Shown here piece after piece: positions 55,436-64,000 of a stretch of 64,000 nucleotides of DNA. Within the stretch, counting starts at the first letter, position 1, and every line of letters begins with the position of its first letter. The notes beneath the pieces are model-generated. The model was given only the letters and a program-made list of their open reading frames with translations. It made no database searches and had not been told where the DNA came from. Source of the stretch: Limnohabitans sp. 15K (lineage in GTDB: Bacteria; Pseudomonadota; Gammaproteobacteria; Burkholderiales; Burkholderiaceae_C); the NCBI RefSeq assembly GCF_002778285.1, contig NZ_NESM01000005.1:1-64000 (forward strand). Direction: 5' to 3'. A program made the translations under genes and the position numbers.

Positions 55436-56257
55436 ATGTCTGTATTCACCGAAGACCAGATCCAGCAGCTCGCGCACGAGCTCAACCAGTCCGAAAAATC
55501 CCGCACCCAGATCGAGCACTTTTCCAAGCGCTACCCGGGCATGACGATTGAAGACGGCTACCGCATCAACCGCGCCTGGATGCAGATCAAGTTCGCCGAG
55601 GGGCGCACCATGATTGGCCACAAGATCGGGCTGACGAGCCGCGCCATGCAGGTCTCCAGCCAGATCGACGAGCCCGACTACGGCACGCTGCTGGACAACA
55701 TGCGCTACGACTGCACGCCCGGCCAAGTGCTGGACATTCCACACGCCCATTTCATTGCGCCCCGTGTGGAAGTGGAGCTGGCCTTCATCCTCAAGAAAGA
55801 ACTGCGTGGCCCCAACGTGACGGTGCAGCAGGTGCTGGACGCCACCGAGTACGTGACGCCCGCCATTGAGATCATCGACTCGCGCATCGAACAGTTCGAT
55901 CGCCACACCAAAGTCATGCGCAAGGTGTTTGACACCATCAGCGACAACGCCGCCAATGCGGGCATCGTGCTGGGTGCCAAGCGGGTTGACCCACTGACCA
56001 CCGACCTGCCCTGGTGCGGTGCGGTGCTGCGCCAAAACGGCGTGGTCGAAGAGACGGGTCTCGCGGCGGGCGTGCAAGGGCACCCGGCCGTGGGCATCGC
56101 TTGGCTGGCCAACAAGCTCGCGCCCTGGGGCGAGCACTTGCAGGCAGGCGAAATCGTTCTGGCCGGCTCGTTCACCAAACCCGCGCCCGCCAAAGTGGGC
56201 GATGTGTTTGACGCCGACTACGGACCGCTTGGCAAGTTGGAGTTCAGATTCATTTGA
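55436..56257 (+). CDS. hpaH: 2-oxo-hepta-3-ene-1,7-dioate hydratase
   Basis: A 273-aa hydratase of the MhpD/HpaH group (FAH fold). [17 protein letters not shown] is the family motif, [11 protein letters not shown] and [15 protein letters not shown] hold metal ligands, and [13 protein letters not shown] ends the barrel. It adds water before the HpaI step. It is 3 bp behind hpaF. Confidence 0.95.
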   Translation: MSVFTEDQIQQLAHELNQSEKSRTQIEHFSKRYPGMTIEDGYRINRAWMQIKFAEGRTMIGHKIGLTSRAMQVSSQIDEPDYGTLLDNMRYDCTPGQVLDIPHAHFIAPRVEVELAFILKKELRGPNVTVQQVLDATEYVTPAIEIIDSRIEQFDRHTKVMRKVFDTISDNAANAGIVLGAKRVDPLTTDLPWCGAVLRQNGVVEETGLAAGVQGHPAVGIAWLANKLAPWGEHLQAGEIVLAGSFTKPAPAKVGDVFDADYGPLGKLEFRFI

Positions 56258-56294
56258 CACCAGGACGCTTCGCACACCCACGCTGGTCGGGTCT

Positions 56295-56354
56295 GGCGGG
56301 CCTGGCTGGGCGATGTGGCAAAGCGAAGCGCCTCTGAGCCCGGGCAGGCCCGCC
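56295..56354. repeat. stem-loop in the hpaH-hpaI gap
   Basis: GGCGGGCCTG (56295-56304) and CAGGCCCGCC (56345-56354) are perfect inverses; GCTGGGC/GCCCGGG extend the stem imperfectly. It lies in the 143-bp gap between hpaH and hpaI, the largest gap of the operon. There is no T-tract, so it is more likely a stability or attenuation structure, or another palindromic repeat, than a terminator. A smaller CGCTTCGC/GCGAAGCG pair sits around it. Confidence 0.55.
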
Positions 56355-56400
56355 GGATCCGATCAGCCTCCCCATCGAAGGCACAGCACAAGGAACCATC

Positions 56401-57213
56401 ATGCAAACCCCAAGCAACTTGTTCAAACAAGCCCTCAAAAACAAACAGCCCCAAATCGGCCTGTGGATGGGCCTGGCCAGTGACTACAGCGCCGAAATCT
56501 GTGCGCTGGCCGGCTTCGACTGGCTCGTCATCGACGGCGAACATTCACCCAACAACCTGAGCAGCATCATCGCCCAGCTCAAGACGCTCGCCGCCTACCC
56601 GGGCAGCCATGCGGTGTGCCGCGTGCCCGTGGGTGAAACGGCGCTCATCAAGCAGTACCTGGACCTGGGTGCGCAGAACATCCTGGTGCCCATGGTCGAC
56701 ACGCCCGAGCAGGCGGCCCAGCTGGTGCAAGCCATGCGCTACCCGCAAAACGATGGCCAGGGCGGTGTGCGCGGCATGGCAGGCGCCCGTGCGTCACGCT
56801 GGGGCCATTACACCGACTACTTCCAACGCGCCAACGAAGAGGTGTGCCTCATCGTGCAAGTCGAGTCGCTCGAAGCGCTGAAGAACCTCGACGCGATCGC
56901 CGCAACCCCCGGCGTGGACGGTGTGTTCATCGGCCCAGCCGACCTGTCGGCCAGCATGGGCCATGTGGGCAACGCGGCGCACCCCGATGTGCAAGCCGCG
57001 ATTGCCGATGCGATTGCCCGCATCCTCAAAGCGGGCAAGGCCCCCGGCATCCTCACGCCCGACCGGCAACTGGCCGCGCAGTACCTGCAGTGGGGTGCGG
57101 TCTTCGTTGCAGTGGGTCTGGACACACAAATCCTGATGCGCCAGACCACCGATCTGGCGGCGCACTTCAAACACGTGGTGGCGCCAGCGGCCACCCCTGG
57201 CCAGACCTATTGA
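56401..57213 (+). CDS. hpaI: 4-hydroxy-2-oxoheptanedioate aldolase
   Basis: A 270-aa class II pyruvate aldolase that splits the C7 acid to pyruvate and succinate semialdehyde. The catalytic His is in VIDGEHSPNN; metal and pyruvate sites in IVQVESLEAL and GVFIGPADLSASMG. It ends the core hpa pathway. The next gene (IlvD-like) starts 9 bp later, so the operon continues. Confidence 0.95.
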   Translation: MQTPSNLFKQALKNKQPQIGLWMGLASDYSAEICALAGFDWLVIDGEHSPNNLSSIIAQLKTLAAYPGSHAVCRVPVGETALIKQYLDLGAQNILVPMVDTPEQAAQLVQAMRYPQNDGQGGVRGMAGARASRWGHYTDYFQRANEEVCLIVQVESLEALKNLDAIAATPGVDGVFIGPADLSASMGHVGNAAHPDVQAAIADAIARILKAGKAPGILTPDRQLAAQYLQWGAVFVAVGLDTQILMRQTTDLAAHFKHVVAPAATPGQTY

Positions 57214-57222
57214 GGACAGGCC

Positions 57223-58953
57223 ATGAGCACCGAGCAGCCGCCCCGCAAATTCCGATCGGCCACGATCTACGAAGGCACGATTCGCGCCACCACGCGCAGC
57301 TTTTTGCATGCGCTGGGGCAGGATGAGGAAGACATCGCCCGCCCGCATGTAGGTGTGTTCCACACGGGCGGCGAGATGAGCCCTTGCAATCTCAACCTGC
57401 GTGATCAGGCTCAGCACGCCAAAACCGGCATTTATGCCGCGGGCGGCACGCCCCACGAGTGCCCGGTGGTCTCGGTGTCCGATGGCCTGACCATGGCGCA
57501 TTCGGGCATGCGTTTTTCGCTCATCTCGCGCGAGTTGATCGCCGACAGCGTGGAGGCCTCGGTGCGTGGCCACCAGTGGGACGGCATCTTTGGCATTGGT
57601 GCTTGCGACAAGAACCTGCCGGGCTTGATGATGGGCATGGTGCGCTGCAATGTGCCCAGCGTGTTTGTGCATGGGGGCTCGGCCCTGCCCGGCCAGATGC
57701 CGGGTGTGAACGGCCGCGACCTGAACGTGGTCGACACCTACGAAACCATTGGCAAGGTGTTGGCCGGAGACGCCACGCAAGACGAGCTGGACGCCATCAG
57801 CCGCGCCTGCCTGCCCACGGCGGGCGCGTGCGCTGGCCAATTCACCGCCAACACCATGGGCATGGTGTCCGAGGCGCTGGGTTTGGCCCCGATTGGCTCC
57901 AGCATGGTGCCTGCGGTCTTCAGCGAACGTGCGCCGCTCTTGCGCCGCGCCGCCAAAAACCTGATGGCGGCGGTGATGGGCGACGCGCCCCTGCCGCGCG
58001 ACATCGTCACGCGCCAGGCACTCGAAAACGCTTGCGCCGTGGTCTCGGCCACGGGCGGCTCGACCAATGCGGCCTTGCACATCCCGGCGATCGCCCACGA
58101 GGCGGGCATCCGCTTTCACCTGGACGATGTGGCCGAGGTGTTTGCCCGCACCCCGCTGATTGCCGACCTGCGGCCCGGTGGCCAATACCTGGCACGCGAC
58201 ATGTTCTACATCGGTGGGGCAGGTGTGGTGCTGCGTGAGTTGCTGCGCACAGGTCATTTGCATGGCGGTGTGCTGACCTACACCGGCCGCACGCTGGCGC
58301 AGGAACTCTCCACGGCCAATGCGCCCGATGGCCAGGTGGTGCGCTCTGTCGAGCAGGCCTTGTCGCTGGACGGTGGCCTGGCCGTGCTCAAAGGCAATCT
58401 GTGCCCTGACGGTGCTTTGCTCAAGACCGCCGGACTCAAAACCTTGGTGCACCAAGGCCCTGCACGGGTGTTTGAATCCGAAGAGCAGGCCCAGGCTGCG
58501 GTGCAGGCCATGCGCTACCAGCCAGGCGATGTGCTGGTGATCCGCAACGAAGGCCCCAAAGGCAGCCCGGGCATGCGCGAGATGCTGGGCATCACCGCCT
58601 TGCTCTTCGGGCAGGGCATGGGTGACAAGGTGGCCTTGCTCACCGATGGGCGGTTTTCAGGCGCAACGCGGGGTTTGTGCATTGGCTATGCCGGCCCCGA
58701 GGCGGCCGACAAAGGGCCGATTGCCGCGCTGCGCGATGGCGACCTCATCACCATCGACGCCCGCCCCGAGTCGCGCAGCATTGCCGTGCAGCTGAGCGAC
58801 GCCGAACTGGCGCAACGCCTGGCCCAGCTGCCCGCTGTCGCAGCGGCGGCGCATGGCGGCTTGCTGGAAAAGTATGCCTTGACCGTCCGCCCCAGCCACC
58901 AAGGCGCGGTCACCCATTCCGGCGCAGTCCATTGGCTGCGCGATGAATCTTGA
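57223..58953 (+). CDS. IlvD/Edd-family dehydratase
   Basis: A 576-aa iron-sulfur dehydratase. The cluster Cys residues are C55 ([10 protein letters not shown]), C128 ([10 protein letters not shown]) and C203 ([14 protein letters not shown]). The C-terminal swivel domain carries [17 protein letters not shown]. The length and three Cys fit dihydroxy-acid dehydratases and the sugar-acid dehydratases of the same family. Its place between hpaI and a Bug receptor suggests a catabolic hydroxy-acid role and not valine synthesis; the substrate is unknown. Confidence 0.88.
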   Translation: MSTEQPPRKFRSATIYEGTIRATTRSFLHALGQDEEDIARPHVGVFHTGGEMSPCNLNLRDQAQHAKTGIYAAGGTPHECPVVSVSDGLTMAHSGMRFSLISRELIADSVEASVRGHQWDGIFGIGACDKNLPGLMMGMVRCNVPSVFVHGGSALPGQMPGVNGRDLNVVDTYETIGKVLAGDATQDELDAISRACLPTAGACAGQFTANTMGMVSEALGLAPIGSSMVPAVFSERAPLLRRAAKNLMAAVMGDAPLPRDIVTRQALENACAVVSATGGSTNAALHIPAIAHEAGIRFHLDDVAEVFARTPLIADLRPGGQYLARDMFYIGGAGVVLRELLRTGHLHGGVLTYTGRTLAQELSTANAPDGQVVRSVEQALSLDGGLAVLKGNLCPDGALLKTAGLKTLVHQGPARVFESEEQAQAAVQAMRYQPGDVLVIRNEGPKGSPGMREMLGITALLFGQGMGDKVALLTDGRFSGATRGLCIGYAGPEAADKGPIAALRDGDLITIDARPESRSIAVQLSDAELAQRLAQLPAVAAAAHGGLLEKYALTVRPSHQGAVTHSGAVHWLRDES

Positions 58954-58992
58954 TTTTTGTGCGTGTGTTTTAACTTCAACCAGGAGACTTCC

Positions 58993-59982
58993 ATGAGCAT
59001 TTCCCGTCGTCAATTCGTCCAATCCACCAGCGCTGCTGCTTTGCTGGCCAGCTTGGGCCAACAGGTCATGGCCCAGGCCCAGATCGAGAGCTTCAAGATC
59101 GTCACCGGCTTTGCCGCAGGTGGCACCTCGGACACCACCTGCCGCCGCGTGGCCACGCGCCTGACCGGCAGCTACGCCAAGGCCGCGGTGGTCGAAAACA
59201 AGACCGGCGCGGGCGGCCAGATCGCCATCCAATACGTCAAGAGCCAGCCTGCCGACGGCGCGACCATGCTGCAAACGCCCACCTCGATGCTGACGATTTA
59301 CCCGCACATCTACAAAAAGCTCAGCTACGACCCGGCCACCGACCTGAGCCCCGTGTCGATCGCTTGTGTGTTCGACTTCGGCTTTGCCGTGGGTCCAGCT
59401 GTGCCTGAGAGCGTCAAGAACATCAACGACTTCATGGTCTGGGCCAAGGCCAACCCCACACTTGCCAACTTCGGCTCGCCCGCCGCAGGCTCCACGCCGC
59501 ACTTTGTGGGCGCCTTGCTGGGCCGCCACGCAGGGGTCGAGATCAAACACGTGGCTTACCGCGGCACACAACCGGCGATGCTGGACCTGTTGGGCGGTCA
59601 GATCGCCGCCGTCAGTGGCCCGATCGGCGACCTGACCCAGCACCTGCCCACGGGCAAGGTCCGCATCTTGGCCACGTCCGGTGCCAAGCGCAACCGTTTT
59701 GCGCCCGATGTGCCCACCTACGCCGAGCAAGGCCTCAAGGACATGGTGCACAGCGAGTGGTTCGCCTTCTTCCTGCCCGCCAAGGCCGCGCCCGACGTGG
59801 TGGCACGCCTGAACGCGGCGGTCAAGGCTGCATTGGCGTCCAAGGACGTGGTGGACGGTTTGGCCACCTTCGGTTTGGAAGCCCTGTCCAGCACACCTGC
59901 CGAGTTGTCTGAGTTGATCCGCAAGGACACCGCCAAGTGGGCACCCATCGTCAAGACCATCGGCTTCACCGCCGAGGCTTGA
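58993..59982 (+). CDS. Bug-family solute receptor (second in the operon)
   Basis: A 329-aa periplasmic receptor with a Tat-like signal (SRRQFVQSTSAAALLASLG). It has IESFKIVTGFAAGGTSDTTC, NKTGAGGQIAIQ and IKHVAYRGTQPAMLDLLGGQ. It differs clearly from the receptor at 53043, so a different ligand is likely. CAGGAG sits before the ATG at 58993. It belongs to the IlvD-aldolase-reductase group. Confidence 0.92.
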   Translation: MSISRRQFVQSTSAAALLASLGQQVMAQAQIESFKIVTGFAAGGTSDTTCRRVATRLTGSYAKAAVVENKTGAGGQIAIQYVKSQPADGATMLQTPTSMLTIYPHIYKKLSYDPATDLSPVSIACVFDFGFAVGPAVPESVKNINDFMVWAKANPTLANFGSPAAGSTPHFVGALLGRHAGVEIKHVAYRGTQPAMLDLLGGQIAAVSGPIGDLTQHLPTGKVRILATSGAKRNRFAPDVPTYAEQGLKDMVHSEWFAFFLPAKAAPDVVARLNAAVKAALASKDVVDGLATFGLEALSSTPAELSELIRKDTAKWAPIVKTIGFTAEA

Positions 59983-60010
59983 GTTTTTGATCCTGACTGG
60001 AGTTCGCGCC

Positions 60011-60805
60011 ATGAATGCCGTTTTGAAACCTGTGCCTTCCGATGTCCCTGCACCTGCACACATGCACCCCGATGAATGGCAGGCGCGGCTCCAGCTGGCC
60101 AGTTGCTACCGCGTGTTTGCCATGCTCGGTTGGACCGAGATGATTTACAACCACATCACGCTGCGTCTGCCCGACAGCGTGACCGGCGGCGACAAGCAGT
60201 TTTTGATCAACCCCTTTGGCCTGCACTACAGCGAAGTCACCGCCAGCAACCTGGTCAAGATCAACATGCAAGGCGATGTGCTGGACGGCTCGTCCCACAA
60301 GGTCAACCCGGCAGGGTTCGTGGTCCATGCCACGCTGCACGAAGGGCTGGAAGGTGCGCACTGCGTGATGCACACCCACACCACCGCTGGCGTGGCGGTG
60401 GCGTGCCTCAAAGACGGCCTCTCGCAAAGCAACTTTTATTCGGCGCAGCTGCACGACATGGTCGCTTACCACGACTTCGAGGGCATCACCATCCATGGTG
60501 AAGAGGGGCCGCGTGTCCTGCAAAGCATTGGCAACAAGCCGGCCGTGATTTTGCGCAACCATGGTCTCTTGACTTGGGGGCACACGTTGCCCCAAACCTT
60601 TGCGATCCTCTGGACACTGCAGCGGGCCTGCGAAATCCAGATGGCCACACTGAGCATGGGCCAGCCGATCCCGGTGCCTGAAGCGATTGCCGCCAAATGC
60701 ACACGTGACGCGCTGCAGTTCAACCCCAACCACGGGGCGGGGCAAGACGTGTTTGACGCCTTGGTCCGTCAGGTGGACCGCATCGACAGCGGGTGGCGCG
60801 CATGA
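60011..60805 (+). CDS. class II aldolase/adducin-family protein
   Basis: A 264-aa zinc-dependent aldolase- or decarboxylase-like enzyme. The metal His residues are in CVMHTHTTAG, and a third in ILRNHGLLTWG; FINPFGLHY-like FLINPFGLHYSEVT precedes them. The family cleaves sugar phosphates or decarboxylates hydroxy-acids; the substrate is unknown. It overlaps the reductase gene by 4 nt. Confidence 0.88.
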   Translation: MNAVLKPVPSDVPAPAHMHPDEWQARLQLASCYRVFAMLGWTEMIYNHITLRLPDSVTGGDKQFLINPFGLHYSEVTASNLVKINMQGDVLDGSSHKVNPAGFVVHATLHEGLEGAHCVMHTHTTAGVAVACLKDGLSQSNFYSAQLHDMVAYHDFEGITIHGEEGPRVLQSIGNKPAVILRNHGLLTWGHTLPQTFAILWTLQRACEIQMATLSMGQPIPVPEAIAAKCTRDALQFNPNHGAGQDVFDALVRQVDRIDSGWRA

Positions 60806-61818
60806 ATGACAAAGGGAATGACGTGAAATTCAACAAAATGGCGATTGTGGGCGCAGGCGCCATTGGTGGCTGGATGGGGGTGCACTTGGCACGCACAGGC
60901 GCGCAGGTCAGCGTCCTCGCGCGGGGTGACACCCTGGCGGCCTTGCAGCAAAACGGTTTGCAGTTGCACCAGGGCGGTGAACTGCACACGGTGGCCGTGA
61001 AAGCGTCCAACGATGCGGCCGTCTTGGGCGTGCAGGACTTGGTGGTGATCTCGGTCAAGGCCCCTGCGCTGGCTTCGGTGGCTGCACAGGTGGGGCCGCT
61101 GATTGGCCCGGACACCGTCGTGCTCACGGCCATGAACGGCGTGCCCTGGTGGTTTTTGCAAGGCTTTGGCGGCCCGGTGGCAGACCGCTCGCTGGCCAGT
61201 GTGGACCCCGAGGGAGCGATAGCCCGCGCCTTGCCTGCACCGCACATCATTGGCTGTGTGGTCCACGCCAGCTGTTCGGTCGATGCGCCTGGCGTGATCC
61301 GCCACCACTTTGGCGATGGCCTGATCGTGGGCGAGCCCACTGGCCAAGTCACGCCTCGCGCGCAGGCGCTGCATGCTTTGCTCAAGACCGCAGGTTTTAA
61401 TGCCACGTTGTCGCCGCAAATCCAAAAAGACATTTGGTACAAACTTTGGGGCAACATGACCATCAACCCGATCAGTGCCATCACCGGTGCGACCACGGAC
61501 CGGATTTTGGACGACGCCCTGGTGCGGCAATTCGTCTCCAGCGTCATGCTCGAAGCCAAGGCGATTGGCGAAAAAATCGGCATCCCCATTGAACAGCAAC
61601 CCGAAGACCGCCACGCGGTGACACGCAAGTTGGGCGCGTTCCGCACGTCCATGCTGCAAGATGTGGAGGCCGGCAAGCCCGTCGAGCTGGATGCCTTGGT
61701 CTCCGCGGTTCGGGAGTTAGGCCAATTGACCCAGATTGACACGCCCATGACCGATGCCCTGTTGGGCCTCAGTCGCCTGCATGCCCAGGGACGTGGTCTG
61801 TACGGCGCAAGTGTTTGA
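60802..61818 (+). CDS. 2-dehydropantoate 2-reductase family (ApbA/PanE)
   Basis: A 338-aa NADPH-dependent ketoacid reductase. NADP site: MAIVGAGAIGGWMGVHLARTG; catalytic Lys in KDIWYKLWGNMTINPISAI; PVELDALVSAV near the end is typical of PanE. In this catabolic setting it may reduce another 2-keto acid. The ATG at 60802 gives an ATGA overlap; a GTG at 60823 behind AAGGGA is an alternative start. It is the last gene of the long operon. Confidence 0.87.
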   Translation: MNDKGNDVKFNKMAIVGAGAIGGWMGVHLARTGAQVSVLARGDTLAALQQNGLQLHQGGELHTVAVKASNDAAVLGVQDLVVISVKAPALASVAAQVGPLIGPDTVVLTAMNGVPWWFLQGFGGPVADRSLASVDPEGAIARALPAPHIIGCVVHASCSVDAPGVIRHHFGDGLIVGEPTGQVTPRAQALHALLKTAGFNATLSPQIQKDIWYKLWGNMTINPISAITGATTDRILDDALVRQFVSSVMLEAKAIGEKIGIPIEQQPEDRHAVTRKLGAFRTSMLQDVEAGKPVELDALVSAVRELGQLTQIDTPMTDALLGLSRLHAQGRGLYGASV

Positions 61819-61919
61819 ACTGTCAGTTCATCGGCAACTAACAATCTTTAACAACTCAAACGGTGCTTTTCCCCAATAATTGCCCCATCTTGCAGTTCTG
61901 AGTTCTTTTGGGGTAATAA

Positions 61920-62087
61920 ATGTTGATGCTGATCTCTACCGTGGTCTCTGGTGTTTTGTTGCTGGTTTTGGCGGTTTCCTACTTTAAAACCGTCCAGGCC
62001 ATTCGGCAGGATGACGTCAACGAAGCCATGGCCCGCGCGCAACGCATGAAAAACAAGCGCGCATCCACCCCATTGGCCGGTGCCTGA
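61920..62087 (+). CDS. small single-helix membrane protein (55 aa)
   Basis: A 55-aa protein: a hydrophobic helix (MLISTVVSGVLLLVLAVSYF) and a charged tail (IRQDDVNEAMARAQRMKNKR). TTTTGGGGT lies ahead of the ATG. Codon use fits the genome. It lies in the 330-bp gap between the reductase and the EamA gene; the first 100 bp of that gap hold no other feature I can support. The function is unknown. Confidence 0.55.
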   Translation: MLMLISTVVSGVLLLVLAVSYFKTVQAIRQDDVNEAMARAQRMKNKRASTPLAGA

Positions 62088-62149
62088 GACCCCTAGTAGC
62101 CAGTCACCTGTTTGTCTCTTTTGCGCGGTGTGGGTGGTTAAATGCACCC

Positions 62150-63082
62150 ATGTCGTCTCCGCCCACTTCCCCAGATTCCCCCGCTTCTTTTTCCCGGTTG
62201 ACCCTCACCGGTTTTCTCACGCTCTTGTTGATCGCCCTGATGATGGGCGCCAACCATGTCGCGGCCCGTACCGCCTTCAACCATGGCGTGGACGTGGTCA
62301 CAGCCGTCACCTTCCGCAGCAGCGTCACGGCCTTTGTGGTGGCTTTGATCCTTTGGCAGCAAAAGGTGTCGCTCCAGTTGTCGGCGCGACAACAAAAAAA
62401 CCTGCTGCTGATCGGCATTTTGATTGCCGTGCAAAGCGTGTGCCTCTATTCCTCAGTCGCTCGCCTGCCGGTGGCTTTGGCCTTGTTGGCCTTCAACACC
62501 TACCCCTTGTCGACCGCTTTTTGGGCGAGGCTTTTGTATGGCCACCGCCCTGAGCGTGCGGTTTTGCTGGCCATGCCCTTGATGTTGGTGGGCTTGGCCT
62601 TGGCCCTGGACGTGTTCGGGGCCGCTTCGGGTTTGGGGGCTGCGCAGCATTGGGGGCAAATTGGGGTCGGTGTGGCGTTTGCGCTGGCCGCTTCCGCCAC
62701 CTTTGGCTTGGCGCTGGTCATCACCCAGCATGAAACCACCGAGGTGGATGGCCGTTTGCGCACCTTCACCACCATGGTCACGGTGGCTGTGTTGGCCGCT
62801 GCGGTGAGCTCCACCCAAAGCGGCTTTCATTTGCCCAACGCCCCTGTGGGTTGGTGGGGCTTGGGCGCCTTGACGTTTTTGTACGGCACGGCCTTCACCA
62901 TCATGTTCACCGTGTTGCCCAAGTTGGGCGTGGTGGGCAACTCGGCCATCATGAACGTGGAGCCTGTGTTCGCCCTGGTGCTGGCCTGGGCGGTGTTGGA
63001 TCAGTCGATTGCGCCCATGCAATTGCTGGGGGCTGGCGTGGTGGTGGCCACTGTTGTGTGTCTGGGCCTGCGCAAGCGCTGA
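62150..63082 (+). CDS. EamA-family (DMT) transporter
   Basis: A 310-aa inner-membrane protein with ten helices in two EamA repeats. The front reads TGFLTLLLIALMMGANHVAAR, the first repeat ends near LALDVFGAASG, and the second contains LTFLYGTAFTIMFTVLPKLG and MNVEPVFALVLAWAVLDQ. It probably exports or imports metabolites. It converges with rsmI (9-bp gap). Confidence 0.87.
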   Translation: MSSPPTSPDSPASFSRLTLTGFLTLLLIALMMGANHVAARTAFNHGVDVVTAVTFRSSVTAFVVALILWQQKVSLQLSARQQKNLLLIGILIAVQSVCLYSSVARLPVALALLAFNTYPLSTAFWARLLYGHRPERAVLLAMPLMLVGLALALDVFGAASGLGAAQHWGQIGVGVAFALAASATFGLALVITQHETTEVDGRLRTFTTMVTVAVLAAAVSSTQSGFHLPNAPVGWWGLGALTFLYGTAFTIMFTVLPKLGVVGNSAIMNVEPVFALVLAWAVLDQSIAPMQLLGAGVVVATVVCLGLRKR

Positions 63083-63091
63083 AGCGCAAAC

Positions 63092-64000
63092 TCAGCCGTT
63101 TTTCAGGGCCAGCGCCTTGTCGTAGAGCACGTTCTTGGACTCGCCCGTGATCTCAGCCGCCAGCTTGACCGCTGTTTTCAGGGGCAACTCGGGCAAGAGA
63201 ACCTTGAGCACGCGTAGACCTTCGCCTGTCGATTTGGCCACCGGCGCGTCATGCAAAACCAGCACAAACTCGCCGCGTTGGCGATCAGGCTTTTCTGCCA
63301 GCCAAGCTGGCAGGTCTTGCGCGGGCAGGGTTTCAATTTGCTCAAACTGCTTGGTCAATTCGCGGCCCACGGTGATGGGGCGCTCCCCCAGTACCGAGAG
63401 TGCTTGTGCCAAAGCCTCAATGCGGTGCGGCGCTTCGAGCAGCACCACGGCGCGGCTTTCTTGTGCCAGAACCTGCACGGCTTGTTGGCGCTCTGCAGAT
63501 TTGCTGGGCAGGAAACCCGTGAACACAAAACCTTGGTCACCCGTCATGCCCGATGCGCTCAAGGCCGTGGTCACGCTGCTGGCACCCGGCAAGGGCAGCA
63601 CCCGGTAACCTGCTTGCCGCACGGCGGCCACAAGCCGGGCACCTGGATCGCTGATGGCTGGGGTGCCGGCATCGCTCACATAGGCCACGCGCTCACCCTG
63701 GGCCAATCGGGCGATCACGGTTTGTGCGGCCTCGGCTTCGTTGTGCTGGTGCACCGCGAGAAGCTGTCCGCCGGGGCGGTCCAGGCCATAGGCGCGCAGC
63801 AGTTGCTGGGTGTGGCGGGTGTCTTCGCAGGCCACCGCGTCCACCTTGGCCAGCACATGCAGGGCACGCAAGCTGATGTCGGCGAGGTTGCCAATCGGGG
63901 TGGCCACAACATACAGTGTGCTGGCCGGGTTGTTTTGCGATCCGGCAGCGTCGTGCGCGGCCTCTACGGCTTTGGCAAACGAGGCAGACAAGGGAGACGG
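63092..64000 (-). CDS. rsmI: 16S rRNA (cytidine1402-2'-O)-methyltransferase, 5' end cut by window
   Basis: SAM-dependent tetrapyrrole-methylase-fold enzyme that 2'-O-methylates C1402 in the ribosomal P-site. Motifs: LYVVATPIGNLADISLRAL, AVACEDTRHTQQLL, VAYVSDAGTPAISDPGA, and LPLPGASSVTTAL. The frame is open to the window edge. A TTG at 63991 could start it, but an ATG outside the window is more likely, so the gene is treated as partial at its 5' end. Confidence 0.93.
   Translation of the reverse strand, partial: PSPLSASFAKAVEAAHDAAGSQNNPASTLYVVATPIGNLADISLRALHVLAKVDAVACEDTRHTQQLLRAYGLDRPGGQLLAVHQHNEAEAAQTVIARLAQGERVAYVSDAGTPAISDPGARLVAAVRQAGYRVLPLPGASSVTTALSASGMTGDQGFVFTGFLPSKSAERQQAVQVLAQESRAVVLLEAPHRIEALAQALSVLGERPITVGRELTKQFEQIETLPAQDLPAWLAEKPDRQRGEFVLVLHDAPVAKSTGEGLRVLKVLLPELPLKTAVKLAAEITGESKNVLYDKALALKNG

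Noticed and set aside
56794..58455. 553-codon minus-strand frame opposite hpaI and the IlvD-like gene
   Set aside because: Shadow frame rich in His and Arg; both plus-strand proteins are convincing.
57223..58953. naming the dehydratase ilvD
   Set aside because: The family also holds sugar-acid dehydratases and the setting is catabolic, so the valine-pathway symbol is not justified.

Overview
The window looks like chromosome from a betaproteobacterium of the order Burkholderiales, most likely family Comamonadaceae (freshwater Limnohabitans/Rhodoferax-like). This is inferred from the lipA-lipB-DUF493 block beside a complete atp operon, three Bug-type solute receptors, the moderately high-GC codon use and the protein styles; no species is claimed. 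Start choices and domain limits were made by eye from the sequence, without database searches.

Layout. 1-1570: a likely mobile-element remnant with a possible IS21-like end, an orphan 424-aa gene and four 20-bp tandem repeats that run into the 3' end of lipA. 1544-4031: lipoate genes lipA and lipB, a DUF493 gene and a CopD-like membrane protein, all on the minus strand. 4224-11438: atpIBEFHAGDC, closed by a terminator. 11554-14344: a SnoaL-like protein, a YheT-type hydrolase, an unknown protein, a membrane-anchored cytochrome c and tRNA-Arg(CCG). 14474-16768: a hydrolase/cupin/Bug-receptor cassette. 16813-22348: NlpC/P60, pyrE and exoA (divergent, with overlapping start codons), an old-yellow-enzyme-type oxidoreductase, an SMP-30-like protein and a methyltransferase.

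22391-28129: a two-partner secretion system (TpsB, TpsA) with an L,D-transpeptidase directly downstream. 28232-35552: a cluster with an envelope/general-stress character (BON lipoprotein, PAS protein, CheB-CheR-PAS fusion, Crp-type regulator, YqjD/E/K-like trio, OmpA-like porin, two very small membrane or lipoproteins). 35723-38718: an MBL hydrolase, an M48 protease and an AmpG-like permease. 38633-42478: an A/T-richer LPS block (O-antigen ligase-like protein and three glycosyltransferases). 42531-49391: a zinc-ribbon protein, ilvE, a membrane protein, radA, a nitronate monooxygenase and a large hybrid histidine kinase.

49579-61818: about 12 kb of tightly packed plus-strand genes. It starts with the MarR regulator HpaR and encodes the meta-cleavage pathway of homoprotocatechuate (HpaG1, G2, E, D, F, H, I). 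A Bug receptor is inserted, and the run continues into an IlvD-like dehydratase, a second Bug receptor, a class II aldolase and a ketopantoate-reductase-like enzyme. The ring hydroxylase HpaBC is absent here. A REPIN-like inverted repeat lies between hpaG2 and hpaE. The window ends with a 55-aa membrane protein, an EamA transporter and rsmI, whose 5' end is cut by the window edge.

The strongest candidates for undescribed biology are the repeat array fused to the lipA 3' end, the secretion-plus-L,D-transpeptidase operon, the stress/CheB-CheR cluster, and the extended aromatic/hydroxy-acid operon. No CRISPR array, rRNA or intact transposase gene was seen.
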